From Alphaproteobacteria bacterium (lineage in GTDB: Bacteria; Pseudomonadota; Alphaproteobacteria; Caulobacterales; Caulobacteraceae): DNA of 64,000 nt. The stretch lies in NCBI GenBank assembly GCA_025359785.1, contig JANYET010000013.1, positions 62,001 through 126,000 on the forward strand. Direction: 5' to 3'. Positions 16,169 through 24,811 of this stretch are shown here, one piece after another. Made by a program: the position numbers and the translations under genes. The notes below the pieces were generated by a model. The model was not told the DNA's origin. It searched no databases and saw only the letters and a program-made list of their open reading frames with translations. The first letter of the stretch is position 1, and each line of letters begins with the position of its first letter.

Positions 16169-17551
16169 CTAGGCGGAAACCAAGGTGAGCGGGGCCCGGG
16201 CCTCGCTGTCCGCGGCGGCGCGGAACGGCCGGAATAGCAGACCGAAGGCCACGGCGGCGATCACCGCGCTGCCGGCGCCGACGATGGCCGCGGACACGCC
16301 GACGGCGGCCTTGTCGTGGAAGACATAGTCGGTGAGCGCCCCGGTGATCAGCGGACCGGCGGTCAGGCCCACGAGATTTATCAGCACCAGATAGAGCGCT
16401 GAGACCGTGGCGCGCATCCGGTTGGGGGTGATGAGCTGCAGAGAGGCTGGGGCGGCGCCATAGGCGAAGGCCCCGAAAAACAGCACGACCGCCAGCGCCG
16501 CGATGGCTAGCGGCAGACTCGGCATCAAGGGGAAGGCGATGACAGGCGCCAGCACCAGCAGCGAGGCCGCCAGGCCGATCCGCACGGTCGCATCCTGGCG
16601 ACCCTTCGACTGCAGACGGTCGCAGACCAGGCTGCCAGTGATGATCCCTGACGTCGCGAAGATCAGCATGGTGAAACCGACCAGGTAGGCGCCCTGCGAC
16701 GGCGTCACGCCGAAGTGCCGGGAAAGGTAGGGACGCGCCCACAGCAGGGCGACGTTGAACGGCACCCCCAGAAAGGCGAAGCCCAGGGTGATCAGGCCAT
16801 AGGCGCGGCGGTGGCGACCGATCTGGGCCCAGGTGCTGGCCCAGTTGGCGGCGAAGCCGCCCTGGACCATGTCGGTGGCCTTCAGCCGGCGCACCGGCTC
16901 GCGGACCGTGATCGCCAGCAGCGACACGAGAAGGCCGGGCAAACCGACGATCATGAAGACCAGCTGCCAGGACCGGATCGCGCCGAGCAGGGGTATATCT
17001 ACCGTCGGCCTTGCGCCGATCAGGCCGACAACCAGTCCGCCGCCCAGAATAGCCAAGCCTGAGCCCAGATAGATTCCGATGGTGTAGATTCCCAACGCAA
17101 GGCTTCGGCGGTTCGGCGGAAACGCGTCCGAGATCAGGGAATAGCCGGCCGGAGAGAGGCCGGCCTCCCCGATGCCGACGCCGATGCGGGCGGCGAACAA
17201 CTGCCCGAACGTCCGGGTCAGGCCGCAGACGGCGGTCATGACGCTCCACAGAGCGATACTGCCGGCGATCAGCCATTTGCGGTTCGACCGGTCAGCCAGG
17301 TACCCGAGCGGCACGCCAAGCGTGACGTAGAAGATCACGAAGGCGAACCCGTGCAGCAGGCCCAGTTGCGTGTCGTTGATGTGAAGGTCCGCCTGGACCG
17401 GCTCCACCAGGATGGTGAGGATCGAGCGATCCACATAGCCAAGGGTGTAGGCCAGCAGCAGGACCCCCACGGTGTACCAGGCGGTCGCGGGACCCGGCCA
17501 GGCCGGCTGGGCGCTGAGGACCGGCGCGGCGGCGTCGACAGGCGGGCTCAT
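16169..17551 (-). CDS. MFS transporter (spinster-like)
   Basis: A 460-residue major facilitator with 12 predicted membrane helices. The first helix region has LAYTLGYVDRSILTIL, and the loop between helices 2 and 3 carries GYLADRSNRKW, the MFS signature. The GIGEAGLSPAGYSLISD segment is typical of spinster-like and related acid transporters. It overlaps the crotonase gene by four bases and sits inside the tannase operon, so it probably moves a product of the outer-membrane/periplasmic steps into the cytoplasm. Confidence 0.88.
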   Translation of the reverse strand: MSPPVDAAAPVLSAQPAWPGPATAWYTVGVLLLAYTLGYVDRSILTILVEPVQADLHINDTQLGLLHGFAFVIFYVTLGVPLGYLADRSNRKWLIAGSIALWSVMTAVCGLTRTFGQLFAARIGVGIGEAGLSPAGYSLISDAFPPNRRSLALGIYTIGIYLGSGLAILGGGLVVGLIGARPTVDIPLLGAIRSWQLVFMIVGLPGLLVSLLAITVREPVRRLKATDMVQGGFAANWASTWAQIGRHRRAYGLITLGFAFLGVPFNVALLWARPYLSRHFGVTPSQGAYLVGFTMLIFATSGIITGSLVCDRLQSKGRQDATVRIGLAASLLVLAPVIAFPLMPSLPLAIAALAVVLFFGAFAYGAAPASLQLITPNRMRATVSALYLVLINLVGLTAGPLITGALTDYVFHDKAAVGVSAAIVGAGSAVIAAVAFGLLFRPFRAAADSEARAPLTLVSA

Positions 17552-18339
17552 GGCGCGACCTTCCAGCTCGGCAGCCGCTTTTCGCGAAACGCGGTGTAGC
17601 CCTCACGCCCGTAGGGTTCGTCGCGCATGTAACGCTCAAACGTGCTGAGTTCGAGCTTCACCGCGTCGTCCAGAGTGAGGTCGGCTCCCTGTTGCAGCAC
17701 GGACTTGCTGGCCGACAGCACGGCGCGAGGCTTGTCGATCAGGGTCATCAGGAAGGCCTTCGATTGCACCATCAGCTCGGCGCGCGGCACGGCGCGGATG
17801 GCCAGGCCATAGTCGACGGCTTCCTGTCCACGCAGGTAGCGGGCGCTCCAGATCAGCGCCTTGGCCTTCTGGTCGCCGATCTTGCGCTTGAGCCGCGTGG
17901 TGACAGCCGCCGGCAACACGCCGGAGTCGGTATGGGCGTCGCCGAAATCGGCCTCGTTGGCCACGATCACGAAATCGCAGCCCAGCGCGAACTCGAAGCC
18001 GCCCGCGCGCGTCACGCCGTTGATCGCCGCCAGGGTCGGGATCGGCAGCTGCTCGAGGCGGGCGATCACCCGCGATACCCGCGTCACCGTAGCCATGAAG
18101 TAGTCGAGGTCGGCGAACGCTAGGTCGAGCAGGTCCAGATCCAGGCCAACGCAGAACGCACGGTCGCCCTCCCCGGTCAGGATCAGGGCGCGCAGGCTGT
18201 CGTCCCCGTCCGCTTCGCCCAGCACGGCTTCGAGATCGTCGAGACGCTGAGCGCTGATCGCGTTCAGGCGCTCCGGCGTGGCGAAGGTTATGACGCCGAT
18301 GCCGTCGGCCTTCTCGTAGCGCAAGGAGGCATAGGTCAC
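17548..18339 (-). CDS. Enoyl-CoA hydratase/isomerase (crotonase) family
   Basis: A 263-residue crotonase-fold enzyme acting on a CoA thioester. The oxyanion segment FCVGLDLDLL and NGVTRAGGFEFALGCDF are visible; the Glu in GGFEFAL corresponds to the first catalytic glutamate of hydratases, while the second site falls in the DAHTDSGVLPA segment with no clear Glu. It may hydrate, isomerise or cleave an enoyl-CoA. Four-base overlaps join it to both neighbours, downstream of a CoA ligase, so the ligase product is its likely substrate. It is not a close match to feruloyl-CoA hydratase-lyase. Confidence 0.87.
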   Translation of the reverse strand: MTYASLRYEKADGIGVITFATPERLNAISAQRLDDLEAVLGEADGDDSLRALILTGEGDRAFCVGLDLDLLDLAFADLDYFMATVTRVSRVIARLEQLPIPTLAAINGVTRAGGFEFALGCDFVIVANEADFGDAHTDSGVLPAAVTTRLKRKIGDQKAKALIWSARYLRGQEAVDYGLAIRAVPRAELMVQSKAFLMTLIDKPRAVLSASKSVLQQGADLTLDDAVKLELSTFERYMRDEPYGREGYTAFREKRLPSWKVAP

Positions 18340-19889
18340 GTCGGTTGGCCTTTCTGGCGTGCACTGTGCAGATCGCGCAGCGCCGTCTTCAACACCTTGC
18401 CGTTGGCGTTGCGCGGAAGGGTGTCAACAGCTTCGAAGCGCTTCGGCAGCTTGTAGGGCGCCAGCTGCGCCCGGCAGTGAGCGATCAACTCGTCCGATGA
18501 CGGAGCTTGCCCGTCGTTGAAGGCCACAAAGGCGATCAGCTGTTCGCCCCAGCGCGGGTCGGGCGCACCGATCACCGCGGACTCACGGACGCCGGGGTGC
18601 AAGTCCAACACCGTCTCCACCTCGCGCGGATAGACGTTCAACCCGCCGGTGATGACCATGTCCTTCTTACGGTCGACGATATAGAAAAAGCCCTCGTCAT
18701 CGCGAACAGCCATGTCGCCCACGCTGACAAAACCGTCGCGCAAAGCTTCAGCCGTCTGCTCCGGCTTCCGCCAATAACCATTGAACATGTAGGGCGATGA
18801 CGAGAAGAGCTCTCCGACCTCGCCGGGCGCGGCCTGGCGACCGTCCTCGGTCAGCAGGCGGACCTGGTTGCCGACGAACGGCAGGCCGACACACTTGGCC
18901 TTCCGCAGCTGGTCCTTGGGCCGCAGGTTGGTGACCACGCCGGCTTCGGTCGAGCCGTAGGTCTCGTGCAGCAGGCCGTCGCCGAAGTAGTCGACGATCC
19001 GCTCCTTGGCGTCCTGCGACAGGGGCGCGGCGTTGGCGACGATGCCGCGCAGCCGATTGCCCCGCAACGCCGCCAGGCGCTTGGGCTCAAGACCGAAAAT
19101 CCCATGGTAGTGCGTCGGCACCGTGAAGAGGCCGGTGATCTCGCCGCCGTGGATCGCGGTCAGCACGGCCTCGGGATCGAAGCGGTCCATGATCTCGGTG
19201 ACGCCACCCAGGAAAATCGTGGCGAAGGCGTAGGCAAAGCCTGCCCCGTGGCACATTGGCGAGATCGCCAGGAAATGATCGTCAGGCGAATAGATCCCAT
19301 ACTCCGCAGCATAGGCCAGGAACCCCAGGGTGCGCGACCGATGGGGCAACATCACCCCCTTCGGCTTGCCGGTCGTGCCTGACGTGTAGGGGATCGAAAA
19401 GGTCGCCCACTCATCCACCGATCCCGGCGTGAAGCGGTCCGACGCCTTCGCCTTCAAGGCCTCGTATTCGGCACCGAGGTGCACGATGTGCTCTACCGTC
19501 ACGAGACGAGAGGCATCCACGCTGGCCTCGCAGTCCGGATGGACGAACAGCACGCGCGCCCGGGCGTCGTTGCAAATCTCGGCGATCTCCGGCGCCGTCA
19601 GCCGCGGGTTCGGCGTCGCGAGGGCTGCCCCAATGTCGGAGACGCCGGCGGCGATCTCCAGGTACTCCATGCAGTTCGGCGAGATGATCGCTGCGTTGTC
19701 GCCGGCCTTCAGACCCAGGGCCAAGGCCAGGTTCGCGGTCCGGTTGACGTTCGCGACGACGGTGGAATAGGCGCGCCGTTCCGCGCCCATGATCAGGGCG
19801 GTCTTTTGCGGATCGCGGGCCGCCGACGCACGCAGGCCGCTGGACAGCGTCAGGTGTCGGAAGGTCGCCGGCAGGCCGCGAGCGGTCAC
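18336..19889 (-). CDS. AMP-forming acyl/aryl-CoA ligase
   Basis: A 517-residue adenylate-forming enzyme that activates a carboxylic acid to its CoA thioester with ATP. The P-loop-like YTSGTTGKPKGVMLPH, the ETYGSTEAG adenine site, VGDMAVRDDEGFFYIVDRKKD and the C-terminal PRNANGKVLKT with the catalytic Lys are all present. The acid pocket cannot be read from sequence; aliphatic or aromatic acids are both possible. It overlaps the amidohydrolase and crotonase genes by four bases each. Confidence 0.92.
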   Translation of the reverse strand: MTARGLPATFRHLTLSSGLRASAARDPQKTALIMGAERRAYSTVVANVNRTANLALALGLKAGDNAAIISPNCMEYLEIAAGVSDIGAALATPNPRLTAPEIAEICNDARARVLFVHPDCEASVDASRLVTVEHIVHLGAEYEALKAKASDRFTPGSVDEWATFSIPYTSGTTGKPKGVMLPHRSRTLGFLAYAAEYGIYSPDDHFLAISPMCHGAGFAYAFATIFLGGVTEIMDRFDPEAVLTAIHGGEITGLFTVPTHYHGIFGLEPKRLAALRGNRLRGIVANAAPLSQDAKERIVDYFGDGLLHETYGSTEAGVVTNLRPKDQLRKAKCVGLPFVGNQVRLLTEDGRQAAPGEVGELFSSSPYMFNGYWRKPEQTAEALRDGFVSVGDMAVRDDEGFFYIVDRKKDMVITGGLNVYPREVETVLDLHPGVRESAVIGAPDPRWGEQLIAFVAFNDGQAPSSDELIAHCRAQLAPYKLPKRFEAVDTLPRNANGKVLKTALRDLHSARQKGQPT

Positions 19890-20761
19890 AGGCCGAAGAC
19901 CTTCACGGCGTTTCCGCGCATAACCTTTTCATGGGAGGCCGGGCGCAGGCCATGATCGGCCATCTCGGCCACAGCGCGTTCCGGGTCGATCACCGGCCAG
20001 TCGGTGCCGAACATCACCTTATCCGAGCCGTAGGAGTCCATGTAGCGCACCAGCGTCGGCGGCAGGTGCTTTGGCGCATAGGCGTCGATGCCGATGAAGA
20101 CGTTCTCGTGCTTCCAGGCCATGGCGATCATCTCGTCCGTCCACGGGACGCCGACGTGGATGCCGATCAGCTTCAGGTCCGGAAAATCGATGGCGATGGT
20201 GTCAAGCAGGATCGGCCGGGCCACGCTCGGGAGGCGCACGGTTTTCTGGTAGATCAGGTTCTGCCCGACCTGCATCATGATCGGCACCCCGAGTTCCACG
20301 CAGCGCGCGTAGTAGGGGTAGTAAAGCGCCGCGTCAGGGGCGAGCTTGAACCAGTGCGGATAGAGGTGGGCGCCGACGAAGCCGAGGTCCTTGACCGCGT
20401 GGTCGAGCTCGCGAAGGCCCTCGACGCCGCGGAAGGGGTCGACGCCGGCGAGGCCCGAAAACCGGTCCGGGTGCTTGCGGCACCACTGGGCGACCTGCTC
20501 GTACGGAATCTCGAAGGAGCCGCGCATGTCGCGGTCGCCCGCGCGGACGGCGATCAGCAGCGACCGCTCGATTCCCGCGCGATCCATCTTCTTCAGATAG
20601 TCGTCGATGGAAACGCCGGTCTTCATGTGGTCCGCCATACGGACCTGCGAGGTGAAGTTGGCGTCGAAGCCGGTCTGGTTGTTCTGCACCTCGTGGGGCG
20701 TGAACAGGTTCACCACGATGTCGATGGCGCCGCCCTTCGGCGTGGTCTCCGGGATGCTCAT
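19886..20761 (-). CDS. Amidohydrolase-2 (ACMSD-like) family protein lacking the HxH motif
   Basis: A 291-residue TIM-barrel protein of the amidohydrolase 2 family, whose members decarboxylate or hydrolyse small acids. The His in FVGAHLYPHW, the His in LIGIHVGVPWTDE and the Asp in MFGTDWPVID are kept. The N-terminal metal motif, normally D-x-H-x-H, reads DIVVN here, so positions 16 and 18 are Val and Asn. Some family members work with fewer ligands, so activity may persist with altered metal binding or be lost. It overlaps the tannase and CoA-ligase genes by four bases each and so belongs to the same pathway. Confidence 0.8.
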   Translation of the reverse strand: MSIPETTPKGGAIDIVVNLFTPHEVQNNQTGFDANFTSQVRMADHMKTGVSIDDYLKKMDRAGIERSLLIAVRAGDRDMRGSFEIPYEQVAQWCRKHPDRFSGLAGVDPFRGVEGLRELDHAVKDLGFVGAHLYPHWFKLAPDAALYYPYYARCVELGVPIMMQVGQNLIYQKTVRLPSVARPILLDTIAIDFPDLKLIGIHVGVPWTDEMIAMAWKHENVFIGIDAYAPKHLPPTLVRYMDSYGSDKVMFGTDWPVIDPERAVAEMADHGLRPASHEKVMRGNAVKVFGL

Positions 20762-22425
20762 CGCGCCGCCGGACCCCAGGAGGCGGCGTCGGCGGGATCG
20801 CCCTTGCCGAGGTACCGGGCGGTTTCCGGATAGGCATAGACCGGTCGGGCCGTATCGTAATAGCTGCGCGCCAGCGGATGGCGACCGAACTTAGAATAGG
20901 TCTGCCCATAGTCCTCCGGCGCGCGCGGCGCGGTCGGATAGGGCTTGGCCGGGCGGTAGGCCACCACCGCGTCCGGCGCCTGGCCCTTCTCGACCCAGCC
21001 CTCGATCGCGCTCAGCCAATCGATCTCGCCACCGCCCTCGCCACCCCGGCAATGATTGATCGCCGGCGGGGTGAACAGCCGGAAGAACTGACGCGTCGCG
21101 GCTGGTCCGCCGTTCGCGAGCTCGGCGGATTTGTGATATTCTACAGAGGCTTCGGTCGGAATATTGTTGTCGTTCCAGCCGTGGTAGAGGATCAGCTTGC
21201 CGCCGGCCTTGCGGAAGCGTGACAGGTCCGGGTTGACCGGGTTCTGGATGACGCCGGGCATGTCGAGCCGGGCGGGATCGCGGTCATAGTCGAACTCGGT
21301 GATCTTGTAGCCCGGCCCCGGCGAGCGTTCGAAGCCCATGTAGCCGGTGATCGAGGTCCCGTTGGGCCAGTGCTGGCGGCCGTCCGCGCCGATGAACAGG
21401 GTCCATTGCTCCTCAGACCCCCAGGGCATTCCGAAGTAGAGCGCCTCGCCCTTTGCGTTGCGCGCGCCGTCATGGAACTTCTGGACGACCACGGCCTGAT
21501 CCGGCGTCAGGCAGAAGCCCGTGGCCGCTGCGCCGGGTTTGCAGATGATCGTCTTGGGATCGAACCGGCACTTCTGGGGATCCTGGATGATCCCGTCCTT
21601 CAGCCCGTCGAGGCCGTCACAGGCGGACAGCACCGCCTTGTGAAGGCCCGGCAGCATGTCGCGGCCCAGGATGCTGCGGCCGTCCGGCCCGGTATCGACG
21701 AGGTTGTTCCACTCCAGGAAGTACGGCGTGTCGCCGATTTCGTCATAGACCGGCGCGCCGGCGAGGATGCCATTGAAGTCGGTCGGGAACCGTTGCGCCT
21801 CGATCAGCGCCTGTCGGCCCCCCGTTGAGCAACCGGCGAAATAGTTGAAGTCGGCCGGGCGGCCGTAATAGTCGGCGACGATCTGCTTGGCGACCACCGC
21901 GGTCAGGTGGGTGGCGCGGTAGGCGAAGTCGGTCTGGCCCTGCAGATTGTTATAGGCGAACAGCCAGCCGTTGCCCTTGTGGCCCATGTCCGTCGTGACC
22001 ACGGCATAGTTGCGGACCAGGGCGTGGTCGATGCGATCCTCGAGATAGTTGCCACAGGGTCCGCCGCAGCCGCCCATCACGAAACGTCCGTTCCAGGCCT
22101 TGGTCGGCATCCGCAGCAGGAACCCGATCGACGGGGCGATGGTCCCCTCAACGCGGCAGTATTCCGGAAGGTCATCGTCCGCCGGGCCGTGCGAGCCGCC
22201 GGCCGGCATGACCCGGGCGGTGTTGATGCCGGTCGGTGCGTCTTGCAGCTTGGCGTACCTCGCCACCATCGCCTCGCCCTGCAGGGCCGCGCAACGGGCC
22301 GTCGCGTCGGCGACCACGGCCGCCGGAACCTGGGGCAGACCCTGGGCCGGAGGTTGCGCATAGGCCGCCGGGCTGGCGCTCAGCAGCCAGCCGGCTGCGC
22401 CCAGGATTCGTCCGACCCTCGCCAT
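20758..22425 (-). CDS. Tannase/feruloyl esterase family protein (paralogue 1)
   Basis: A 555-residue exported esterase of the tannase/feruloyl esterase family, hydrolysing esters of aromatic or other acids. A signal peptide ends near AYAQ (residues 1-23). The family CS-D-HC layout is intact: Ser200 in GCSTGGRQ, Asp419 in HGWNDNNIP and His458 in NHCRGG, with Cys next to Ser and His forming the expected disulfide. MGGCGGPCGNYL is another family signature. It is the first gene of the seven-gene operon, with a strong promoter and an AGGAG ribosome site seven bases from the ATG. Two paralogues lie at 28378 and 49456. Confidence 0.92.
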   Translation of the reverse strand: MARVGRILGAAGWLLSASPAAYAQPPAQGLPQVPAAVVADATARCAALQGEAMVARYAKLQDAPTGINTARVMPAGGSHGPADDDLPEYCRVEGTIAPSIGFLLRMPTKAWNGRFVMGGCGGPCGNYLEDRIDHALVRNYAVVTTDMGHKGNGWLFAYNNLQGQTDFAYRATHLTAVVAKQIVADYYGRPADFNYFAGCSTGGRQALIEAQRFPTDFNGILAGAPVYDEIGDTPYFLEWNNLVDTGPDGRSILGRDMLPGLHKAVLSACDGLDGLKDGIIQDPQKCRFDPKTIICKPGAAATGFCLTPDQAVVVQKFHDGARNAKGEALYFGMPWGSEEQWTLFIGADGRQHWPNGTSITGYMGFERSPGPGYKITEFDYDRDPARLDMPGVIQNPVNPDLSRFRKAGGKLILYHGWNDNNIPTEASVEYHKSAELANGGPAATRQFFRLFTPPAINHCRGGEGGGEIDWLSAIEGWVEKGQAPDAVVAYRPAKPYPTAPRAPEDYGQTYSKFGRHPLARSYYDTARPVYAYPETARYLGKGDPADAASWGPAAR

Positions 22426-22451
22426 ATCCCGCTCCTGTTTTGCCGCGCCGC

Positions 22452-22480
22452 ACTAGACTTCCACAGGTAAACGATGTCAA
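22452..22480 (-). promoter_or_regulatory. Promoter of the tannase operon
   Basis: On the minus strand a perfect TTGACA (22475-22480) is spaced 17 bases from TCTAGT (22452-22457), 27 bases before the tannase start. It is the best sigma-70-like promoter I found in the window. Confidence 0.65.
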
Positions 22481-22510
22481 CTCGTGCAGGTGAGTGCATT
22501 TATTCGCTAC

Positions 22511-22524
22511 ATATATGCATATGT
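22511..22524. promoter_or_regulatory. ATATGCATAT palindrome upstream of the tannase promoter
   Basis: The perfect palindrome ATATGCATAT (22513-22522) lies within ACATATATGCATATGT, about 30 bases upstream of the -35 element. It resembles the block at 12263-12303 upstream of the TonB receptor gene. Confidence 0.45.
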
Positions 22525-22751
22525 GGCCATCTCGTCGCCGGGTGGCGCTAGTCTGCTCAGTCGTGGGTCGGGCTGTCCGCCCAGACGGCGCTGACTCGGG
22601 AGTGTGGAGGTCTGTGGCGGGCGCATAGGTCGCGCACAGTTCCGCATTTCTTTTCGCGCGTGAATTGGTGCTCAGGTCTCGAGACCTGTGCGCCCAGACC
22701 TCGATTTCGCCACTTCGCTGCGGGGCGGGCGGAGCTGGCTAGGAGAACCAA

Positions 22752-24800
22752 ATGGCTTACCGGCTTGGCGTCGACGTCGGCGGGACCTTCACCGACCTGC
22801 TGCTGCTGAATTCCGAAACCGGCGAGTTCTGGCGCAACAAGACGCCATCGACGCCCCATGACTCCTCCGAGGGCGTCCTGTACGGAGTCAACGCGATCTG
22901 CGGCATGGCCGGGGTCAGCGCCGAGGAGATCGAGGTCTTTCTGCACGGGACGACGGTCGCGACCAACGCGGTGCTGGAGGGCAAGGGGGCGATGGTCGGC
23001 CTGGTGACCACCGAGGGCTACCGGCAGGTCATGCAGATCGCCCGCTCACTGGTGCCTGGCGGCCTCGCGGCCTGGATCGTCTGGCCGAAGCCCGAGCCCC
23101 TGGCCAAGCTGGAAAACACCGTCGAGATCAAGGGCCGCCTGGACGCCTCCGGCGCCGAAATCCGCCCGCTGGACGAAGCTGACATCCGCCGGCAGCTTGC
23201 CGTCCTCAAGCACCTGGGTGTCGAGGCGATCACCATCTCCCTGATGAACGCTTACCTCAACGGCGCCCATGAGCGGCGCGTGGCCGAGATCGCCGCCGAA
23301 CTGATGCCGGACGTGCCGCTGTCCCTGTCCCACGTCGTGCTGCCTGAGATGCAGGAATACGAGCGCACCCTGACCACCGTGGCCAACGCCGCCGTGCGTC
23401 CGGTGGTCGGCCGCTATGTCCGCAACCTGCGCCACAGCCTGCGCGAACTCGGCATGGCCGGCCGCATCGCGTTGCTGCGCTCCGACGGCGGGCTGATGTC
23501 CTCCGAGAAGTCCGAGGAGCACCCGGTCTCGCTGCTGATGTCCGGCCCTGCGGGCGGTGTCACCGGCGCCCTTTGGGTGGCGCGCAACTCGGGTCTGAGG
23601 AACATTCTGACCTTGGACGTCGGCGGCACCTCGACAGACGTCGCCCTGATCGAGAACGGCGAGCCGCGCCGGGTGCGCACGACCGACGTCGGCCACCTGA
23701 CCGTACGAGCCTCGTCGCTGGATGTGAAGACGGTCGGGGCCGGCGGCGGCTCGATCGCCAAGGTCCCGGAACTGACCCGCGCCCTGCGTGTCGGACCGGA
23801 GTCGGCCGGCGCGGCGCCGGGCCCGGCCGCCTACGGCAAGGGCGGGACCCAAGCCACTGTCACCGACGCCAATGTGGTGCTGGGCTACCTTCCCGAAAAC
23901 CTGCTCGGCGGCGCTTTCAAGCTGGACCGCGCGGCGGCGCAGACCGCGGTGCAGACCGTTGCCGACGCGCTCGGCGTCGACCTCTACGAAGCCGCTCGCG
24001 GGATCATCGATATCGTCAACGAGAACATGTTCGGCGCCCTGCGGATGATCTCGGTGCAGCAGGGCTACGACCCGCGAGACTTCGCGCTCATGGGGTTTGG
24101 CGGGGCGGGTCCCCTGCATGTGAACGCCGTGGCCAAGCTGATGGGCTCCTGGCCGGCCGTCTCGCCCGTCTCGCCCGGGGTGCTCTGTGCGCTCGGCGAC
24201 GCCACGACCCGGATGCGCACGGAGACAGCGCGGTCCTATTCACGGCGCAAATCGGCCGCCACCGACGCAGAGGTGCTGGCGACCTTTGAAGACATGACCC
24301 GCCAGATTCAGGAAGAGCTGATCGGTGACGGCGTGGCGGCGGGCGACATCACCATGAGCTACGAGATCGACGTCCGCTATCACGGCCAGGCCTTCGAGGT
24401 CCCGATGGCGGTGTCGCTGGAGGGCTTCTCCGATGGCGGCCTCGCGCGCCTGGCCGAGGCCTTCGACGAGGAGCATCGTCGGCTGTTCACCTTCAACATG
24501 GACGCCGAGCATGAGTTCGTGAACCTGCGCGCCGTGGCCATGGGCCAGGTGCAGGAAATCCCCTCGCTCGAGATCGAGCGCGGCGACGGCGATCCTCGCC
24601 TGGCCAAGGTGCGCGATCACAAGGTCTGGGTGGACGGCGGCTTCCGCGAGGCGGTGATCTACGACCGCGCCAAGCTTCGCGCCGGTGACCGCATCGCCGG
24701 CCCCGCCGTCGTCGTGGAAATGGACTCCACCACCCTGGTGCTCCCCGACTGTGTCGCCGTGGTCGACGCGTTCGGGACCATCCTGATCAATCCCGTCTGA
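22752..24800 (+). CDS. hyuA: Hydantoinase/oxoprolinase A subunit (HyuA-type)
   Basis: A 682-residue HyuA/N-methylhydantoinase A subunit. The ATPase-fold phosphate segments VDVGGTFTDLLLL at the N-terminus and LDVGGTSTDVALIENG in the middle are clear, as is GAGGGSIAKV. With the B subunit it opens cyclic amides or carboxylates ketones in an ATP-dependent way. A good AGGAGA lies before the ATG. The B subunit follows after 11 bases and a cysteine hydrolase directly after that. Acetone/acetophenone carboxylases belong to the same family, so carboxylation is the alternative; the amidase partner favours hydantoin-like substrates. Confidence 0.88.
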   Translation: MAYRLGVDVGGTFTDLLLLNSETGEFWRNKTPSTPHDSSEGVLYGVNAICGMAGVSAEEIEVFLHGTTVATNAVLEGKGAMVGLVTTEGYRQVMQIARSLVPGGLAAWIVWPKPEPLAKLENTVEIKGRLDASGAEIRPLDEADIRRQLAVLKHLGVEAITISLMNAYLNGAHERRVAEIAAELMPDVPLSLSHVVLPEMQEYERTLTTVANAAVRPVVGRYVRNLRHSLRELGMAGRIALLRSDGGLMSSEKSEEHPVSLLMSGPAGGVTGALWVARNSGLRNILTLDVGGTSTDVALIENGEPRRVRTTDVGHLTVRASSLDVKTVGAGGGSIAKVPELTRALRVGPESAGAAPGPAAYGKGGTQATVTDANVVLGYLPENLLGGAFKLDRAAAQTAVQTVADALGVDLYEAARGIIDIVNENMFGALRMISVQQGYDPRDFALMGFGGAGPLHVNAVAKLMGSWPAVSPVSPGVLCALGDATTRMRTETARSYSRRKSAATDAEVLATFEDMTRQIQEELIGDGVAAGDITMSYEIDVRYHGQAFEVPMAVSLEGFSDGGLARLAEAFDEEHRRLFTFNMDAEHEFVNLRAVAMGQVQEIPSLEIERGDGDPRLAKVRDHKVWVDGGFREAVIYDRAKLRAGDRIAGPAVVVEMDSTTLVLPDCVAVVDAFGTILINPV

Positions 24801-24811
24801 GGAGAGACGCC

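Larger units (their letters stand above)
22426..22751. other. Divergent promoter region, tannase operon / hydantoinase operon
   Basis: A 326-base non-coding stretch between divergent operons. It holds the tannase promoter (22452-22480) and the ATATGCATAT palindrome (22511-22524). The half nearest the hydantoinase gene is GC-rich with a clear AGGAGA ribosome site but no promoter I can assign. Confidence 0.7.

Noticed and set aside
17548..19889. Assignment of the ligase/crotonase pair as feruloyl-CoA synthetase and hydratase-lyase
   Set aside because: Operon logic is similar, but the crotonase active-site segment differs from that of feruloyl-CoA hydratase-lyases, so the specific names are not supported.
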